Of a stretch of 64,000 bases of DNA, positions 54,862 to 63,491 are shown in pieces (position 1 is the stretch's first letter; each line of letters opens with the position of its first letter). The DNA is from Bacteroidia bacterium (lineage in GTDB: Bacteria > Bacteroidota > Bacteroidia > J057). The notes beneath the pieces were generated by a model. The model worked only from the letters and a program-made list of their open reading frames with translations. It was not told the origin of the DNA and did not search any database. Location: the NCBI GenBank assembly GCA_033391075.1, contig JAWPMV010000001.1, positions 7,316,001-7,380,000 of the forward strand, read 5' to 3'. A program made the position numbers and the translations under genes.

Positions 54862-55725
54862 CTACATCCAACTCAGGCCTTTGCCGGCCAAAGGATTTTT
54901 TCGGATGGCGTCCATCCGGGCAGCGGAATCAGCAGGAACTTCTTCCCACCAAATATTGTAGGCTTCCTGAGCCGCTTGTATTTGTTCTACTGAATTGAAG
55001 CCGGAGGGATTCCCCCTGCGAGTGCCGAGGACAGGTGCCCGGGAGGGAGGACTTAGGTTGAAATAATCGTCATTGCTTTTGAGTTCCTGCTTTCGCAATG
55101 CTTCCACCAACCAAAGAGCCACCAGGCCTGCACGTATGCTGTCCGGGCGATAAGTACTTCGAAGATTTCTTGGGTAATTTTTGATAAAGGTACTATCAGC
55201 TCCCTGATTCAGGAGGATAGGCACATCCTCCCAACTGATTTTGGGTAAAAAGGACCATGACCATTCATCTGCTGAAATAGCTGCGATTACCTGACTTATG
55301 GGAACCACTGGATACATTTTTTCAAAACGCTCAGGATCGGGTGGGAGAATATTTTCCAGAAATAATTGGACTTCAGTTGAGTCGCTAATTTCCAATTTCG
55401 CTTGATGTAAATAATCAGAGCCATCTTCACTCAGGGCTTCTTTATAATGTGCTCTGCTTGCCTGTACCTGGTAGGCATATTGCTCATCAACTTCCAGTAA
55501 GAGGCTGCAATTCCCTTCGGTACTTGTATAACAGCTTTGCAAAATTTGAGCTGCACCTCCTTTAGCGGCTCTTAATACATCAACTTTGACACTATCAAGA
55601 TTTTCCCCTGTAAATATATCCTGAACCTCAACCTTGATATGCATTTGCCTGGGGCCACAGGAGCTCAGGGAGATAAAAAGGAGAGGGATGAGGAGGAAAA
55701 AGGAAGTTCTTAATTGACTAATCAT
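54862..55725 (-). CDS. hypothetical lipoprotein
   Basis: A 287-residue protein from the ATG at 55725, giving a lipoprotein signal (LFISLSSC); a longer start at 55758 is possible. A carboxypeptidase-regulatory-like beta domain appears at about 25-105 (IKVEVQDIFTGENLDSVKV, YQVQASRAHY). The C-terminal half has WEDVPILLNQGADSTFIKNYP and GLVALWLVEALRK, a layout I associate with DUF4943-type lipoproteins, but not confidently. Likely outer-membrane attached. Function unknown. Confidence 0.65.
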   Translation of the reverse strand: MISQLRTSFFLLIPLLFISLSSCGPRQMHIKVEVQDIFTGENLDSVKVDVLRAAKGGAAQILQSCYTSTEGNCSLLLEVDEQYAYQVQASRAHYKEALSEDGSDYLHQAKLEISDSTEVQLFLENILPPDPERFEKMYPVVPISQVIAAISADEWSWSFLPKISWEDVPILLNQGADSTFIKNYPRNLRSTYRPDSIRAGLVALWLVEALRKQELKSNDDYFNLSPPSRAPVLGTRRGNPSGFNSVEQIQAAQEAYNIWWEEVPADSAARMDAIRKNPLAGKGLSWM

Positions 55726-55799
55726 TTCGAATCGTAATATATTCTCTTTTTTCGCCATAACTCAAGCGCTTCTGATTCAGACTAATACGAAAAATTGTA

Positions 55800-56993
55800 C
55801 TATTCAAAGTCCAGGGTAAGCTTAAATCGCAAAATGCGATTATTCCCTGCATCTGCAACATAAACAATCTGATCCAAATAGGCCACAGCTTTGGGAGTAT
55901 TGAACTGTGTCAGACCCTGGCCTCTGCCTCCGAAAGAGGCTCGTATATTCTTGTCAGATCTCGATCCGGAAGGAGGGTTTGCTCCCTCTAGTCCTAAACC
56001 GTTGAATTGAAATAAAGAATCTTTTTCGCTATCGACCACAAAGATGTAATTCGTTCCATCTCCTGCTACGGTTACATCTGTAGGTTGGGAAAACTTATTG
56101 GCTTCGTAAAGAAATCCATCTGCACGAGAAGTATCTCCCACGATAAGATTGGCAACATTGTAGGAAGAACCAAAATCACTTTCATTGAAATTGATTTTCT
56201 GAACTCGGAGGGCATTGGTCGCAGAAAAACTGCTGAAGAAGAAATCTCCGGCATCTCTCCGATTGTCGATAGCAGGACTTTGGGGAGGTTGAGCCACAGA
56301 GGCAATGCTTTTGGGATCTTTGAAATAGTCCCTGAAGAGGCCCAGATTAGTGGTTACAAATATGGGAGTAACCAGGGTATCCGCATCAAATAATAGTACT
56401 GAATTATCTGGACCTCCAAACTGATTAGGAGAATTGGAGATTCCTGAGCGCACGACATAATATTTATTATCCGGCATAGGGGCGATGGCTTCAAAAGCAG
56501 CCATTTCATCATTGCTGGTGGGCGTACTTGATTTGAAGAAAAAAGGATGAATAATCGTATTGACTATTCGAGCATTTTCCAATCCGTAGTCTCCGGTTTT
56601 ATTTAAATCAATCCGATAAATAGCTGGCAGGTTAAATGGGGTGCCATTGATCACAGTGTCTTTTCTGCCAGTAGCGAGGATATCCAATTGTCTGTCCTGG
56701 CTAATTTTCCCCAAACCCGGAACGCTGAATCTCCCTAATTCATTTCCTGCCTGATCAAAAGAGATAATTTCCTCTGAACCCGCATCTGCAACATAAATCA
56801 ATTCATCCCAACCCGGAATGATATCCACCGGATCTACAAATCCTTCCCAAACGGGTTGGATAGGTACATAGGCTACCGTCTGATCGTCGAACTGAGGTTC
56901 ATCCAGAAAATCTGTAGGGGTTTCCACGCCAAAAAACCCATCACAAGAAGTGAAAAGGAATAACAATAGGAGGCTATAGGATATTGATTTCAT
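55800..56993 (-). CDS. NHL-repeat beta-propeller lipoprotein
   Basis: A 397-residue lipoprotein (lipobox FLFTSC at about 16). The chain is a propeller with NHL-type blades: ELIYVADAGSEEIISFDQAGNE, YIFVVDSEKDSLFQFNG, VAYLDQIVYVADAGNNRILRFKL. These domains bind proteins or ligands; no catalytic motif is visible. Lies in a run of minus-strand envelope genes (lipoprotein, this, a conserved protein, PorV-like barrel). Confidence 0.8.
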   Translation of the reverse strand: MKSISYSLLLLFLFTSCDGFFGVETPTDFLDEPQFDDQTVAYVPIQPVWEGFVDPVDIIPGWDELIYVADAGSEEIISFDQAGNELGRFSVPGLGKISQDRQLDILATGRKDTVINGTPFNLPAIYRIDLNKTGDYGLENARIVNTIIHPFFFKSSTPTSNDEMAAFEAIAPMPDNKYYVVRSGISNSPNQFGGPDNSVLLFDADTLVTPIFVTTNLGLFRDYFKDPKSIASVAQPPQSPAIDNRRDAGDFFFSSFSATNALRVQKINFNESDFGSSYNVANLIVGDTSRADGFLYEANKFSQPTDVTVAGDGTNYIFVVDSEKDSLFQFNGLGLEGANPPSGSRSDKNIRASFGGRGQGLTQFNTPKAVAYLDQIVYVADAGNNRILRFKLTLDFE

Positions 56994-57014
56994 GTTTCTT
57001 ATCTCGGTTGATTT

Positions 57015-57626
57015 TTATGAATTGGGGAGCGGACCTTCCGGATGTGAAGAACCTATTTCCACCAATTGCTCAAGCAATTCGGCAAAGAGTTCATACAGAT
57101 CATGCAGCCTGTTTATATTTGATATCAATCCCATGATCTTAAATTCCAGAACACTTAGTCCTTTTTGCTCTTCATCCAGCTTCCAGTCTTCATCTACGAT
57201 ATTTTTTAAATGGATATCTGGTTGCCAGTGAATGAGTTCTCTTAGTCTTTGATTATTGAAAAGGGCTTGTAGCTTTCGCTCATCATTCCCCTGAACGATA
57301 AAGGCATCATCAAAAGCCGGATAGCCGATGATCACATCCTGCATACCCATCATTTTTTTGATGCCCTGGTATAATCCTTCCCGATAAATCCGAAAGTAAA
57401 AACTATCCGAATTGAGATAGGCAGCTCTCACGCGGGTGATAGTCGCTTTTTTTCCTCTTTTCGGAGCGTCTATTTTTATGATCCAGTTTTTATAGATTGC
57501 CCGAATCGTAGGGGTTTTTCTCAGGCCTCTTGTTTTCTCATATTTGAAGTTGGCTCCTGTTTCCAGTGCGAAATTTTTCCAGTTCTTTTGCCAACCGGGC
57601 CTTAGGAAAGAGAAAGCGCGACTCAT
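57015..57626 (-). CDS. conserved hypothetical protein
   Basis: A 203-residue soluble-looking protein without signal peptide or membrane helix. It has alternating strand/helix content and basic segments (KNWKNFALETGANFKYEKTRG), and an acidic helical C-terminus. I do not recognise the family. Its start overlaps the end of the barrel gene by four bases (57623-57626), so it is translationally coupled to it and may serve the same process. Confidence 0.6.
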   Translation of the reverse strand: MSRAFSFLRPGWQKNWKNFALETGANFKYEKTRGLRKTPTIRAIYKNWIIKIDAPKRGKKATITRVRAAYLNSDSFYFRIYREGLYQGIKKMMGMQDVIIGYPAFDDAFIVQGNDERKLQALFNNQRLRELIHWQPDIHLKNIVDEDWKLDEEQKGLSVLEFKIMGLISNINRLHDLYELFAELLEQLVEIGSSHPEGPLPNS

Positions 57627-58636
57627 GAGTCTCTGTTTTCGGGATTGATTCTAAATGACAAACCGACCCGGTGCACATTCCCCAAAAACTCTAAAGGATC
57701 CAGGGCATAGTCAAATATCAAGGGATGCCTGCCTGCTCTCATGCGCAAGCCTATACCTGCAGTGGGATAGTTTTGATCGGCAACATTGATTTTATATCCC
57801 GCCCGAAGAAAGAGAAGATCTTTGTATGAGTACTCTAGTCCCAGGCGAATATTTTCCGAATTATCATTAGGGTGATTGAGCTGTAACATAGCTGTGATGG
57901 ACTGATCCTGAGTTTCATTTTCCCAGGCTTTTATCGACACGCCCAATTTGAATAGGGCAGGAGCCGGATAAGAATCCAGGCTAATCCCTTTGCGATTGAA
58001 GGTTGTATCAATTTCTACTTCTCCACTCAAAGTAGAGTTGGGACCAAAATTTTCCAGCACAACTGCAAATCTCAGGTCCCGGAAATCAGTTTCATACAAA
58101 AATCCGAGATCGACAACAAAGGTATTGGCTTGAAATTCTGCCAATTGCTCATGTACATATTTAGCATTTACTCCCCAGCTAAATTGATCGGTCAGGCGTT
58201 TGGCATAACTCGCTCCCGCAGTTAAATAATAGGCATAGAAATTTTGTCCTGTTCCTTCTGGCTGGAAGGTTGTTCGAACAGGCATTGGGCCTGAGTTTAA
58301 TCCACTCAAACTGATGGCAAAATTTCCGGCATTTTTGGTGGGAATATTTGCAGCTAGGAAGGCATAATTGATATCGGCCACCCAAAAGGTATTACTGGCC
58401 CCTACACTAAACTGATCTACCTCGGCCAAACTGGCAGGATTATTTGCGATGGCATAAGCATCCCCGGTAAGGGTATTTGAGGCCCCAGCTAAGGCGGCTG
58501 CACGTGGGCTTACTTCTATTTTTAGAAAAGTAAGGGCCGATATTCCGGCTCTCTGCCCACCCAATTGGGGGAAGAGTTGTGCAGACAAAGGCAGGCTGCT
58601 AATAAGTAATAAGAGCAAAAGGGTATATCTTTGCAT
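57623..58636 (-). CDS. PorV/PorQ-family outer-membrane protein
   Basis: A 337-residue barrel of the FadL-like PorV/PorQ family linked to type IX secretion. After the signal peptide (SSLPLSAQ), the family block SALTFLKIEVSPRAAALAGASNTLTGDAYAIANNPASL is clear (cut here into its parts: SPRAAALAGA, AIANNPASL). The remainder alternates strands and ends RVGLSFRINPENRDS. PorV shuttles cargo from the T9SS translocon and PorQ supports the sortase; which of these this is cannot be told. Relevant because two T9SS cargo proteins are encoded in this window. Confidence 0.82.
   Translation of the reverse strand: MQRYTLLLLLLISSLPLSAQLFPQLGGQRAGISALTFLKIEVSPRAAALAGASNTLTGDAYAIANNPASLAEVDQFSVGASNTFWVADINYAFLAANIPTKNAGNFAISLSGLNSGPMPVRTTFQPEGTGQNFYAYYLTAGASYAKRLTDQFSWGVNAKYVHEQLAEFQANTFVVDLGFLYETDFRDLRFAVVLENFGPNSTLSGEVEIDTTFNRKGISLDSYPAPALFKLGVSIKAWENETQDQSITAMLQLNHPNDNSENIRLGLEYSYKDLLFLRAGYKINVADQNYPTAGIGLRMRAGRHPLIFDYALDPLEFLGNVHRVGLSFRINPENRDS
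58626..58633 (+). promoter_or_regulatory. -7 promoter box TATCTTTG upstream of the cupin gene
   Basis: Exact TAnnTTTG match within the first codons of the divergent barrel gene, 45 bp before the cupin ATG at 58679. No clear -33 TTG at standard distance. Confidence 0.4.
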
Positions 58637-58678
58637 AGGCTGCTATTTCGGTATGCTGGCGCAAGTTACGGAACCCTT

Positions 58679-59182
58679 ATGAAAAAGGCTCAATATTGGA
58701 TAAAACATCTCAGTCTAAATCGCCATCCGGAAGGAGGTTATTATGCAGAATTATTCAGAAGTGAGGCAAAAATCCCAAAGGAGGTCCTTCCTGCACATTA
58801 TACAGGGGATCGCTCAATGGCTACGCATATTTATTTTTTGCTTGACAAAGAGGGTTTTTCCGCCTTTCATCGCCTGGATTCGGATGAATTATGGCACTTT
58901 TATCAAGGGAATCCCCTTCTACTGCATCTCATTTTTGAAGATGGGAGTTATGAGCAAATCAAATTAGGACCTGATTTTGAAGCGGGCGAAAGTTTTTATG
59001 CCCGGGTAGCTGGGGGCGTTTATTTTGCTGCAGAAGTAGAAAAAGATCAGGAATATGCACTCGTTGGATGTACGATGGCTCCCGGATTTGATTTTGAAGG
59101 CTTTGAATTGCCGAAAGCAGATACGCTTATCGGAAAATTTCCTCAGCATGAGGAATTGATTGAGAGGCTGACGAGGCATTAG
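58679..59182 (+). CDS. DUF985-type cupin protein
   Basis: A 167-residue protein from the ATG at 58679; the in-frame start at 58631 runs through the promoter. It has the typical family stretches LSLNRHPEGGYYAE, YFLLDKEGFSAFHRLDSDELWHFYQG and LVGCTMAPGFDFEGFEL. The double-stranded beta-helix has His/Glu residues at the metal positions (FHRLDSDE, WHFYQG). Biochemical role of the family is undefined. Divergent from the PorV-like gene. Confidence 0.88.
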   Translation: MKKAQYWIKHLSLNRHPEGGYYAELFRSEAKIPKEVLPAHYTGDRSMATHIYFLLDKEGFSAFHRLDSDELWHFYQGNPLLLHLIFEDGSYEQIKLGPDFEAGESFYARVAGGVYFAAEVEKDQEYALVGCTMAPGFDFEGFELPKADTLIGKFPQHEELIERLTRH

Positions 59183-59190
59183 ACTCATTA

Positions 59191-59251
59191 AACCCACCGC
59201 CTCAAGCCCACACTCCCTTTTCCGTACCGGATAATGGAGTGCACGCAAGCC
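59191..59251 (+). repeat. ~60-bp dispersed repeat, copy 1
   Basis: Begins AACCCACCGCCTC, contains CACTCCC...ATAATGGAGTG and ends AAGCC. It matches copy 2 at 62053-62111 on the opposite strand in most positions. The CACTCC/GGAGTG arms can form a stem-loop. It lies between convergent genes, next to a terminator. Confidence 0.7.
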
Positions 59252-59270
59252 AGGTATGAAAGGATTGTGG

Positions 59271-59301
59271 ACCTCCCATTTTTTATAAAAAAAGGGGAGG
59301 T
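59271..59301. terminator. bidirectional hairpin terminator
   Basis: ACCTCCC pairs with GGGAGGT, then T6 pairs with A6 (one A-G mismatch between), loop ATA. It gives a T-run on each strand and lies between the cupin and fucosidase gene ends. Confidence 0.85.
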
Positions 59302-59329
59302 TTGGAAAGCGCGGAGGGGTTCAGGGAGC

Positions 59330-60805
59330 TTACTCCTCCGGTGCCATATAGACTTCCCAGTTGGCAATCATAGGAGGGCCTTTGGCAGAAACGAGGTCCA
59401 GGATCAATCTATGCGTATAGGCAGGTTTATCCAGTTTGATGATTCTTTTGTATCCAATTGAGCAACCCCAATCCAATAAATCCCATTCTCCTCCGACTCT
59501 GGCAGCTACATAAAATGAATCAACCCTTTGTCCTAAAGGAACATATTCCTGCAAAAGAATGCGGTTAAACTGCTTGGGAGTACCCAGTTCCAAAATTGCA
59601 TAATTGCTATTGCTGGATTTATCGGTTGCCCAATAGGTATCGTAATTTCCATCATTTGCTTGTGTGCCGGTATAATCAGGATGACTTTCGAAGGTGCTAT
59701 AGGTAGTGACTCTCCTACCTTTTGCAATATCCTCCGGAAAATCTTTTGCTATTGCGGCGGCAAATTCCATCAATCTGGCAGAATCAACAGCTGCGATTTT
59801 CCCCCGGGTATCAGCAGGGACATTAAGCAGTAGGTTTGAATTTCGCCCAATAGATTTATAATAGATATCCATAAGCTGCTCCACAGATTTCAACATCGTG
59901 TCCTGCTCTGGATGATAATACCAACCCGGACGGATAGAGACATCCACTTCGGAAGGAACCCAATGGGTACCATCATAATGTCCGGTAGTCAATTCTTTAT
60001 AATCGGGATAACCAGGATAAACTTCTTCTCTACGAAGCAAAGACCAGTTCTCTTTATTTGCAAAGCCTTTTTCATTTCCAACCCATCTGATATCAGGGCC
60101 ACCGTCACTAAAGATGAGGGCATTGGGCTGCAACTCATGTACCAAAGCAAAAGTCTCGGGCCATTTGTAATAAGCCTTGCGATCCACTTTTCTCATTTCT
60201 TTAGCACCCCCATAATATCCATCTCCTCCATTGGCTCCGTCAAACCAAAATTCGAAGACATCTCCATAATTAGTCAGGAGCTCGCGAATTTGATTATGGA
60301 AATACTCCAGGTATTCGGCTTCTCCATATTTCTCATGATTCCTGTCCCAGGGAGAAAGATAGAGGCCCATTTTGAGTCCATATTCTTTGCAGGCTTCGGC
60401 CAATTCTTTAATTACATCTCCTTTCCCTGCTTTCCAGGGAGAATTTTTGACAGAATGCTCGGTATAAGCAGAAGGCCACAGGCAGAAACCATCGTGATGC
60501 TTGGCTGTAAGGATAATTCCTTTCATTCCCGCCTCTTTGGCTATTCTGGCCCATTGGCGTGTATCCAGCTCTGTCGGATTGAAGGTTTCCGGAGATTCGT
60601 CTCCATAGCCCCATTCTTTATTGGTAAAGGTATTCATGTTGAAATGCACGAACATATAGTACTGCATCTCATGCCAGGCCATTTGTGCCTGAGTGGGTAA
60701 GGGACCTAAAGCTACTGGGGGATCAACAGGGGGAGCTTTTTCTGTTTCCGTTTCGCAGGCCCAAAACATACTACATAATGCGATCAGGAGAACAAATCTG
60801 GACAT
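59330..60805 (-). CDS. alpha-L-fucosidase, GH29
   Basis: A 491-residue lipoprotein (lipobox MFWAC, C17). The GH29 barrel spans about 35-355, with FVHFNMNTFTNKEWGYG, GIILTAKHHDGFCLWPS, GLKMGLYLSPWDRN and the nucleophile Asp in FEFWFDGANG. A C-terminal discoidin-like/F5_8-type domain (about 370-488; TYWATDKSSNSNYAILELG) likely binds sugar. Removes alpha-linked fucose from surface or host/algal glycans. No polysaccharide utilisation genes (SusC/D) are in the window. Confidence 0.92.
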   Translation of the reverse strand: MSRFVLLIALCSMFWACETETEKAPPVDPPVALGPLPTQAQMAWHEMQYYMFVHFNMNTFTNKEWGYGDESPETFNPTELDTRQWARIAKEAGMKGIILTAKHHDGFCLWPSAYTEHSVKNSPWKAGKGDVIKELAEACKEYGLKMGLYLSPWDRNHEKYGEAEYLEYFHNQIRELLTNYGDVFEFWFDGANGGDGYYGGAKEMRKVDRKAYYKWPETFALVHELQPNALIFSDGGPDIRWVGNEKGFANKENWSLLRREEVYPGYPDYKELTTGHYDGTHWVPSEVDVSIRPGWYYHPEQDTMLKSVEQLMDIYYKSIGRNSNLLLNVPADTRGKIAAVDSARLMEFAAAIAKDFPEDIAKGRRVTTYSTFESHPDYTGTQANDGNYDTYWATDKSSNSNYAILELGTPKQFNRILLQEYVPLGQRVDSFYVAARVGGEWDLLDWGCSIGYKRIIKLDKPAYTHRLILDLVSAKGPPMIANWEVYMAPEE

Positions 60806-60886
60806 AAGGTTCTGGTTAAATTCTGTATCCTTTCAAAGGGTCTGCAAAATTATGCAAGAGAAAGGCAGAAACGCAAGTATCTTAAA

Positions 60887-61345
60887 TTAAAGGGATTGGA
60901 TTACCTCGAGGGCTGAGTCAATATGTTTATTGATATTTAATCCGGAGGCAAAACTATGCCTTACGATCCCTTCTTTGTCAATAACGAAAGTTTCTCTTCC
61001 CGGGAACAGGCCAAAGAGGGATTTTTTTACCCCAAAGCTTTCTGCTACGGAAAGATCTTTATCACTGAGGAGTTGGAAAGGGAGTTTTCTGTTTTGGATG
61101 AATTTGCTATGAGAAGTCGCTCCGTCAGCACTGATGCCAATGACCTCGGCTCCTGCTTCTGTAAAAGCTTCATAACTGTCCCTGAATCCACAGGCTTCTT
61201 TTACACAGCCCGGTGTTTCATCTTTTGGATAGAAATAGACCACTAAATGTTTCTTCCCGGTAAAATGGGAAAGACTGACCATCTCACGATCCTGATTGGG
61301 CAGATTGAAATCGGGAGCCTTATCTCCCACGGATAATTTTGACAT
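60887..61345 (-). CDS. bcp: thioredoxin-dependent thiol peroxidase (BCP/PrxQ)
   Basis: A 152-residue atypical 2-Cys peroxiredoxin. GDKAPDFNLP at 7-16, peroxidatic C47 in DETPGCVKEAC with resolving C52 five residues on, as in PrxQ-type enzymes. Reduces hydrogen peroxide and alkyl hydroperoxides with thioredoxin. Length normal, no signal peptide. Monocistronic. Confidence 0.93.
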   Translation of the reverse strand: MSKLSVGDKAPDFNLPNQDREMVSLSHFTGKKHLVVYFYPKDETPGCVKEACGFRDSYEAFTEAGAEVIGISADGATSHSKFIQNRKLPFQLLSDKDLSVAESFGVKKSLFGLFPGRETFVIDKEGIVRHSFASGLNINKHIDSALEVIQSL

Positions 61346-61534
61346 GAATTGCTAGGCTTGAGAGGAATTGATACTTAGATACAATAGGAATAAAGGATGT
61401 TTTGTTTAGCTGCTTTACTTTTCAAGTAGAAAAGACAAATATAAATAAGTGTGTAAGAAAAATTAGAAGGGGATAATATTCTACTTTTTGAAGAACAAAG
61501 ACTAACTTGCAGTTCTTGCAGACATTAGAAGCAC

Positions 61535-61963
61535 ATGACGCAAATTATACCACTGGATCGATACAATTGGGAGCTATGCCTGGACATTAAATTGAGTCCT
61601 GAACAGGAGACCTTTCTGCCTCCCGTTCTCTATTCTCTTGCACAGGCAAAATTTGAGAATCTCACCCCTTATGGCATTGTAAAAAATGAGAAGATGGTGG
61701 GGTTCCTGATGTATGGTGAATTTGGAGATATTTGCTGGGTTAATCGCATCCTGATTGACAAAGACTACCAGGGGATGGGTATAGGAAGTAAAGCCCTGGG
61801 GACTCTTCTTGATAAGCTACGGTTGAATTATCGTTGTCGTGAAATCAGGACTTCTTACAGCGCTGATAATAAAGCCGCCTCAGAATTTTTTGGCAATATG
61901 GGATTCCGCGAATTGGGCGAGCCCGTGAATAATGAGATCATAGCAGTCTTTGAGGCTCGGTGA
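61535..61963 (+). CDS. GNAT family N-acetyltransferase
   Basis: A 142-residue GNAT enzyme. The acetyl-CoA-binding motif A is KDYQGMGIGSKALGTLLDKL (about 76-95; Q-x-x-G-x-G), and the C-terminal part has SADNKAASEFFGNMGFRE. The overall look is of the spermidine acetyltransferase-like group (MVGFLMYG, RILIDKDYQG). Acceptor unknown. Stands alone, followed by repeat copy 2. Confidence 0.87.
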   Translation: MTQIIPLDRYNWELCLDIKLSPEQETFLPPVLYSLAQAKFENLTPYGIVKNEKMVGFLMYGEFGDICWVNRILIDKDYQGMGIGSKALGTLLDKLRLNYRCREIRTSYSADNKAASEFFGNMGFRELGEPVNNEIIAVFEAR

Positions 61964-62052
61964 GCCTTCCGCTGCAAGCCCGTTTCCCTCAAGAAGGAAA
62001 CGACCCGCTGATGGCAGCTGGAGTAAAAGCAAATATCATTTATTTCTTTTTT

Positions 62053-62111
62053 GGCTCGAGCGCACTCCATTATTTGAGCAATAAGGGAGTGTGGGGCGGA
62101 GGCGGTGGGTT
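62053..62111 (-). repeat. ~60-bp dispersed repeat, copy 2
   Basis: The reverse complement begins AACCCACCGCCTC and runs to AATGGAGTGCGCTCGAGCC, matching copy 1 at 59191 closely. Here the inner arms CACTCC...GGAGTG with ATTATT/AATAAG extend the stem around a short loop. It ends 3 bp before the aminotransferase stop codon, so it can act as its terminator. Confidence 0.7.
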
Positions 62112-62114
62112 CCG

Positions 62115-63401
62115 TCAACTCCCGACCTGCATAATCGCAGCTACAAACTTATCCAAATCCTGGATGCTGGTATACAGATGGGGAGTTACTCGTACTCCCT
62201 TTACAGATTTGCGATTGATGGCTACCGTGAAAATTCGGTGCTCCTCAAAAAAGTAGGTAGACAACTCATGAGGACTCATTCCCTCAAGAGCGATATTGGC
62301 GATGGCACAACTCCTTTCTTTATCGACCGGCGTATTGATACGGACTTTTGGCAGTTCCCTGACTTTATCTGTCCAGTATCTTTGTAGATACCTCAATCTA
62401 TCCTGTTTTCGCTCACTTCCGATCATTTCATGAAATTTGAGGGCACTGGATATCGTAAGGGGAGTGGTAACTGGACGGGTACCAATGTGCTCGAATTTCC
62501 GAATGCTGTCTTTGGGTGCAGCAACATCCCCATACAAAGGCCAAATCTTGGGTATATGTTCCTTTTTCATATACAACAATCCCGCACCAAGTGGACAACA
62601 CAACCATTTATGTAAACTGGCCGCATAATAATCTGCGCCAAGATCAGGAATCTTGAAGTTCAGTTGGGCAAAAGCATGAGCACCATCGACAATCACTTCT
62701 ACGCCATGCACGTGTGCCATATCGCATATCTTTCTGACGGGAAGGATTTGACCCGAAATATTGATCAGATGACTGACCAACATGATACGCGTTTTGGGAG
62801 TAATGGCTTTCTCATAAATCCCTAGAATCTCTTCATCACTTTTGGGATGCAAAGGGAGCTCCACATATTTCAGAACAATTCCTCTCCTCTCTGCCTGTTG
62901 TTTAAACTGCTCCTGCATACTTCCATAATCCTGGTCGCATAAAATAACTTCCTCTCCTTTCTCAAAATCCATCCCCATGATTACTGTGTTGATGGATTCA
63001 GTTGTGTTGCGGGTAATCACAATTTCTTCATGTGTACAGCCTGCCAGATCGGCCAGTTGTTTTTTGACATTGAGGTGATCTTCGAATTGATCGGTTCGCA
63101 TATAATAAGAAGGAATGTGATTGATCCTTCGGATATTGGCGATTTGTGCTTCCATTACTTCGGTTGCCTGGGGACTGAAATATCCATTTTCCAGGTTGAT
63201 GAAATGAGGACTGGGGTTAAAGGCCTTTTGCACTTGATACCAGAAGGTGTCGTCTCTGGCAATTTCTTCTGAAGAGAGATGCGCCCTTTTTCTCAGAGCT
63301 GCTTCTATATGTTGGGTATGAGATTCATGGAAGAAAGGAAGACTTAGGCTTCCCAATGCAAAAGCTCCCATATTTTGTATAGCTGTTCGGCGAGTGTTCA
63401 T
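62115..63401 (-). CDS. class V aminotransferase-family PLP enzyme, probably exported
   Basis: A 428-residue protein from the ATG at 63401. The PLP Lys is in SLHKWLCCP, with HGVEVIVDGAHAF holding the pyridine-binding Asp; the family includes isopenicillin N epimerase-like and cysteine desulfurase-like enzymes. The N-terminus MNTRRTAIQNMGAFALGSLS has twin arginines and a hydrophobic stretch, like a Tat signal, so the folded holoenzyme may be exported. Substrate unknown. An upstream start at 63431 is possible but would hide the signal. Confidence 0.85.
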   Translation of the reverse strand: MNTRRTAIQNMGAFALGSLSLPFFHESHTQHIEAALRKRAHLSSEEIARDDTFWYQVQKAFNPSPHFINLENGYFSPQATEVMEAQIANIRRINHIPSYYMRTDQFEDHLNVKKQLADLAGCTHEEIVITRNTTESINTVIMGMDFEKGEEVILCDQDYGSMQEQFKQQAERRGIVLKYVELPLHPKSDEEILGIYEKAITPKTRIMLVSHLINISGQILPVRKICDMAHVHGVEVIVDGAHAFAQLNFKIPDLGADYYAASLHKWLCCPLGAGLLYMKKEHIPKIWPLYGDVAAPKDSIRKFEHIGTRPVTTPLTISSALKFHEMIGSERKQDRLRYLQRYWTDKVRELPKVRINTPVDKERSCAIANIALEGMSPHELSTYFFEEHRIFTVAINRKSVKGVRVTPHLYTSIQDLDKFVAAIMQVGS

Positions 63402-63491
63402 GATAAGTAGTAGGTAAAAGTCTATAATCAATATACAATCAAGAGAAGAGGAGACAAAGCCTTAAGGCAGATTTGATATATTAGTGCTAGT

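Noticed and set aside
61960-62387. Two 98-codon plus-strand frames after the GNAT gene
   Set aside because: They overlap the repeat copy and the aminotransferase coding region in antisense, with no start signals or motifs.
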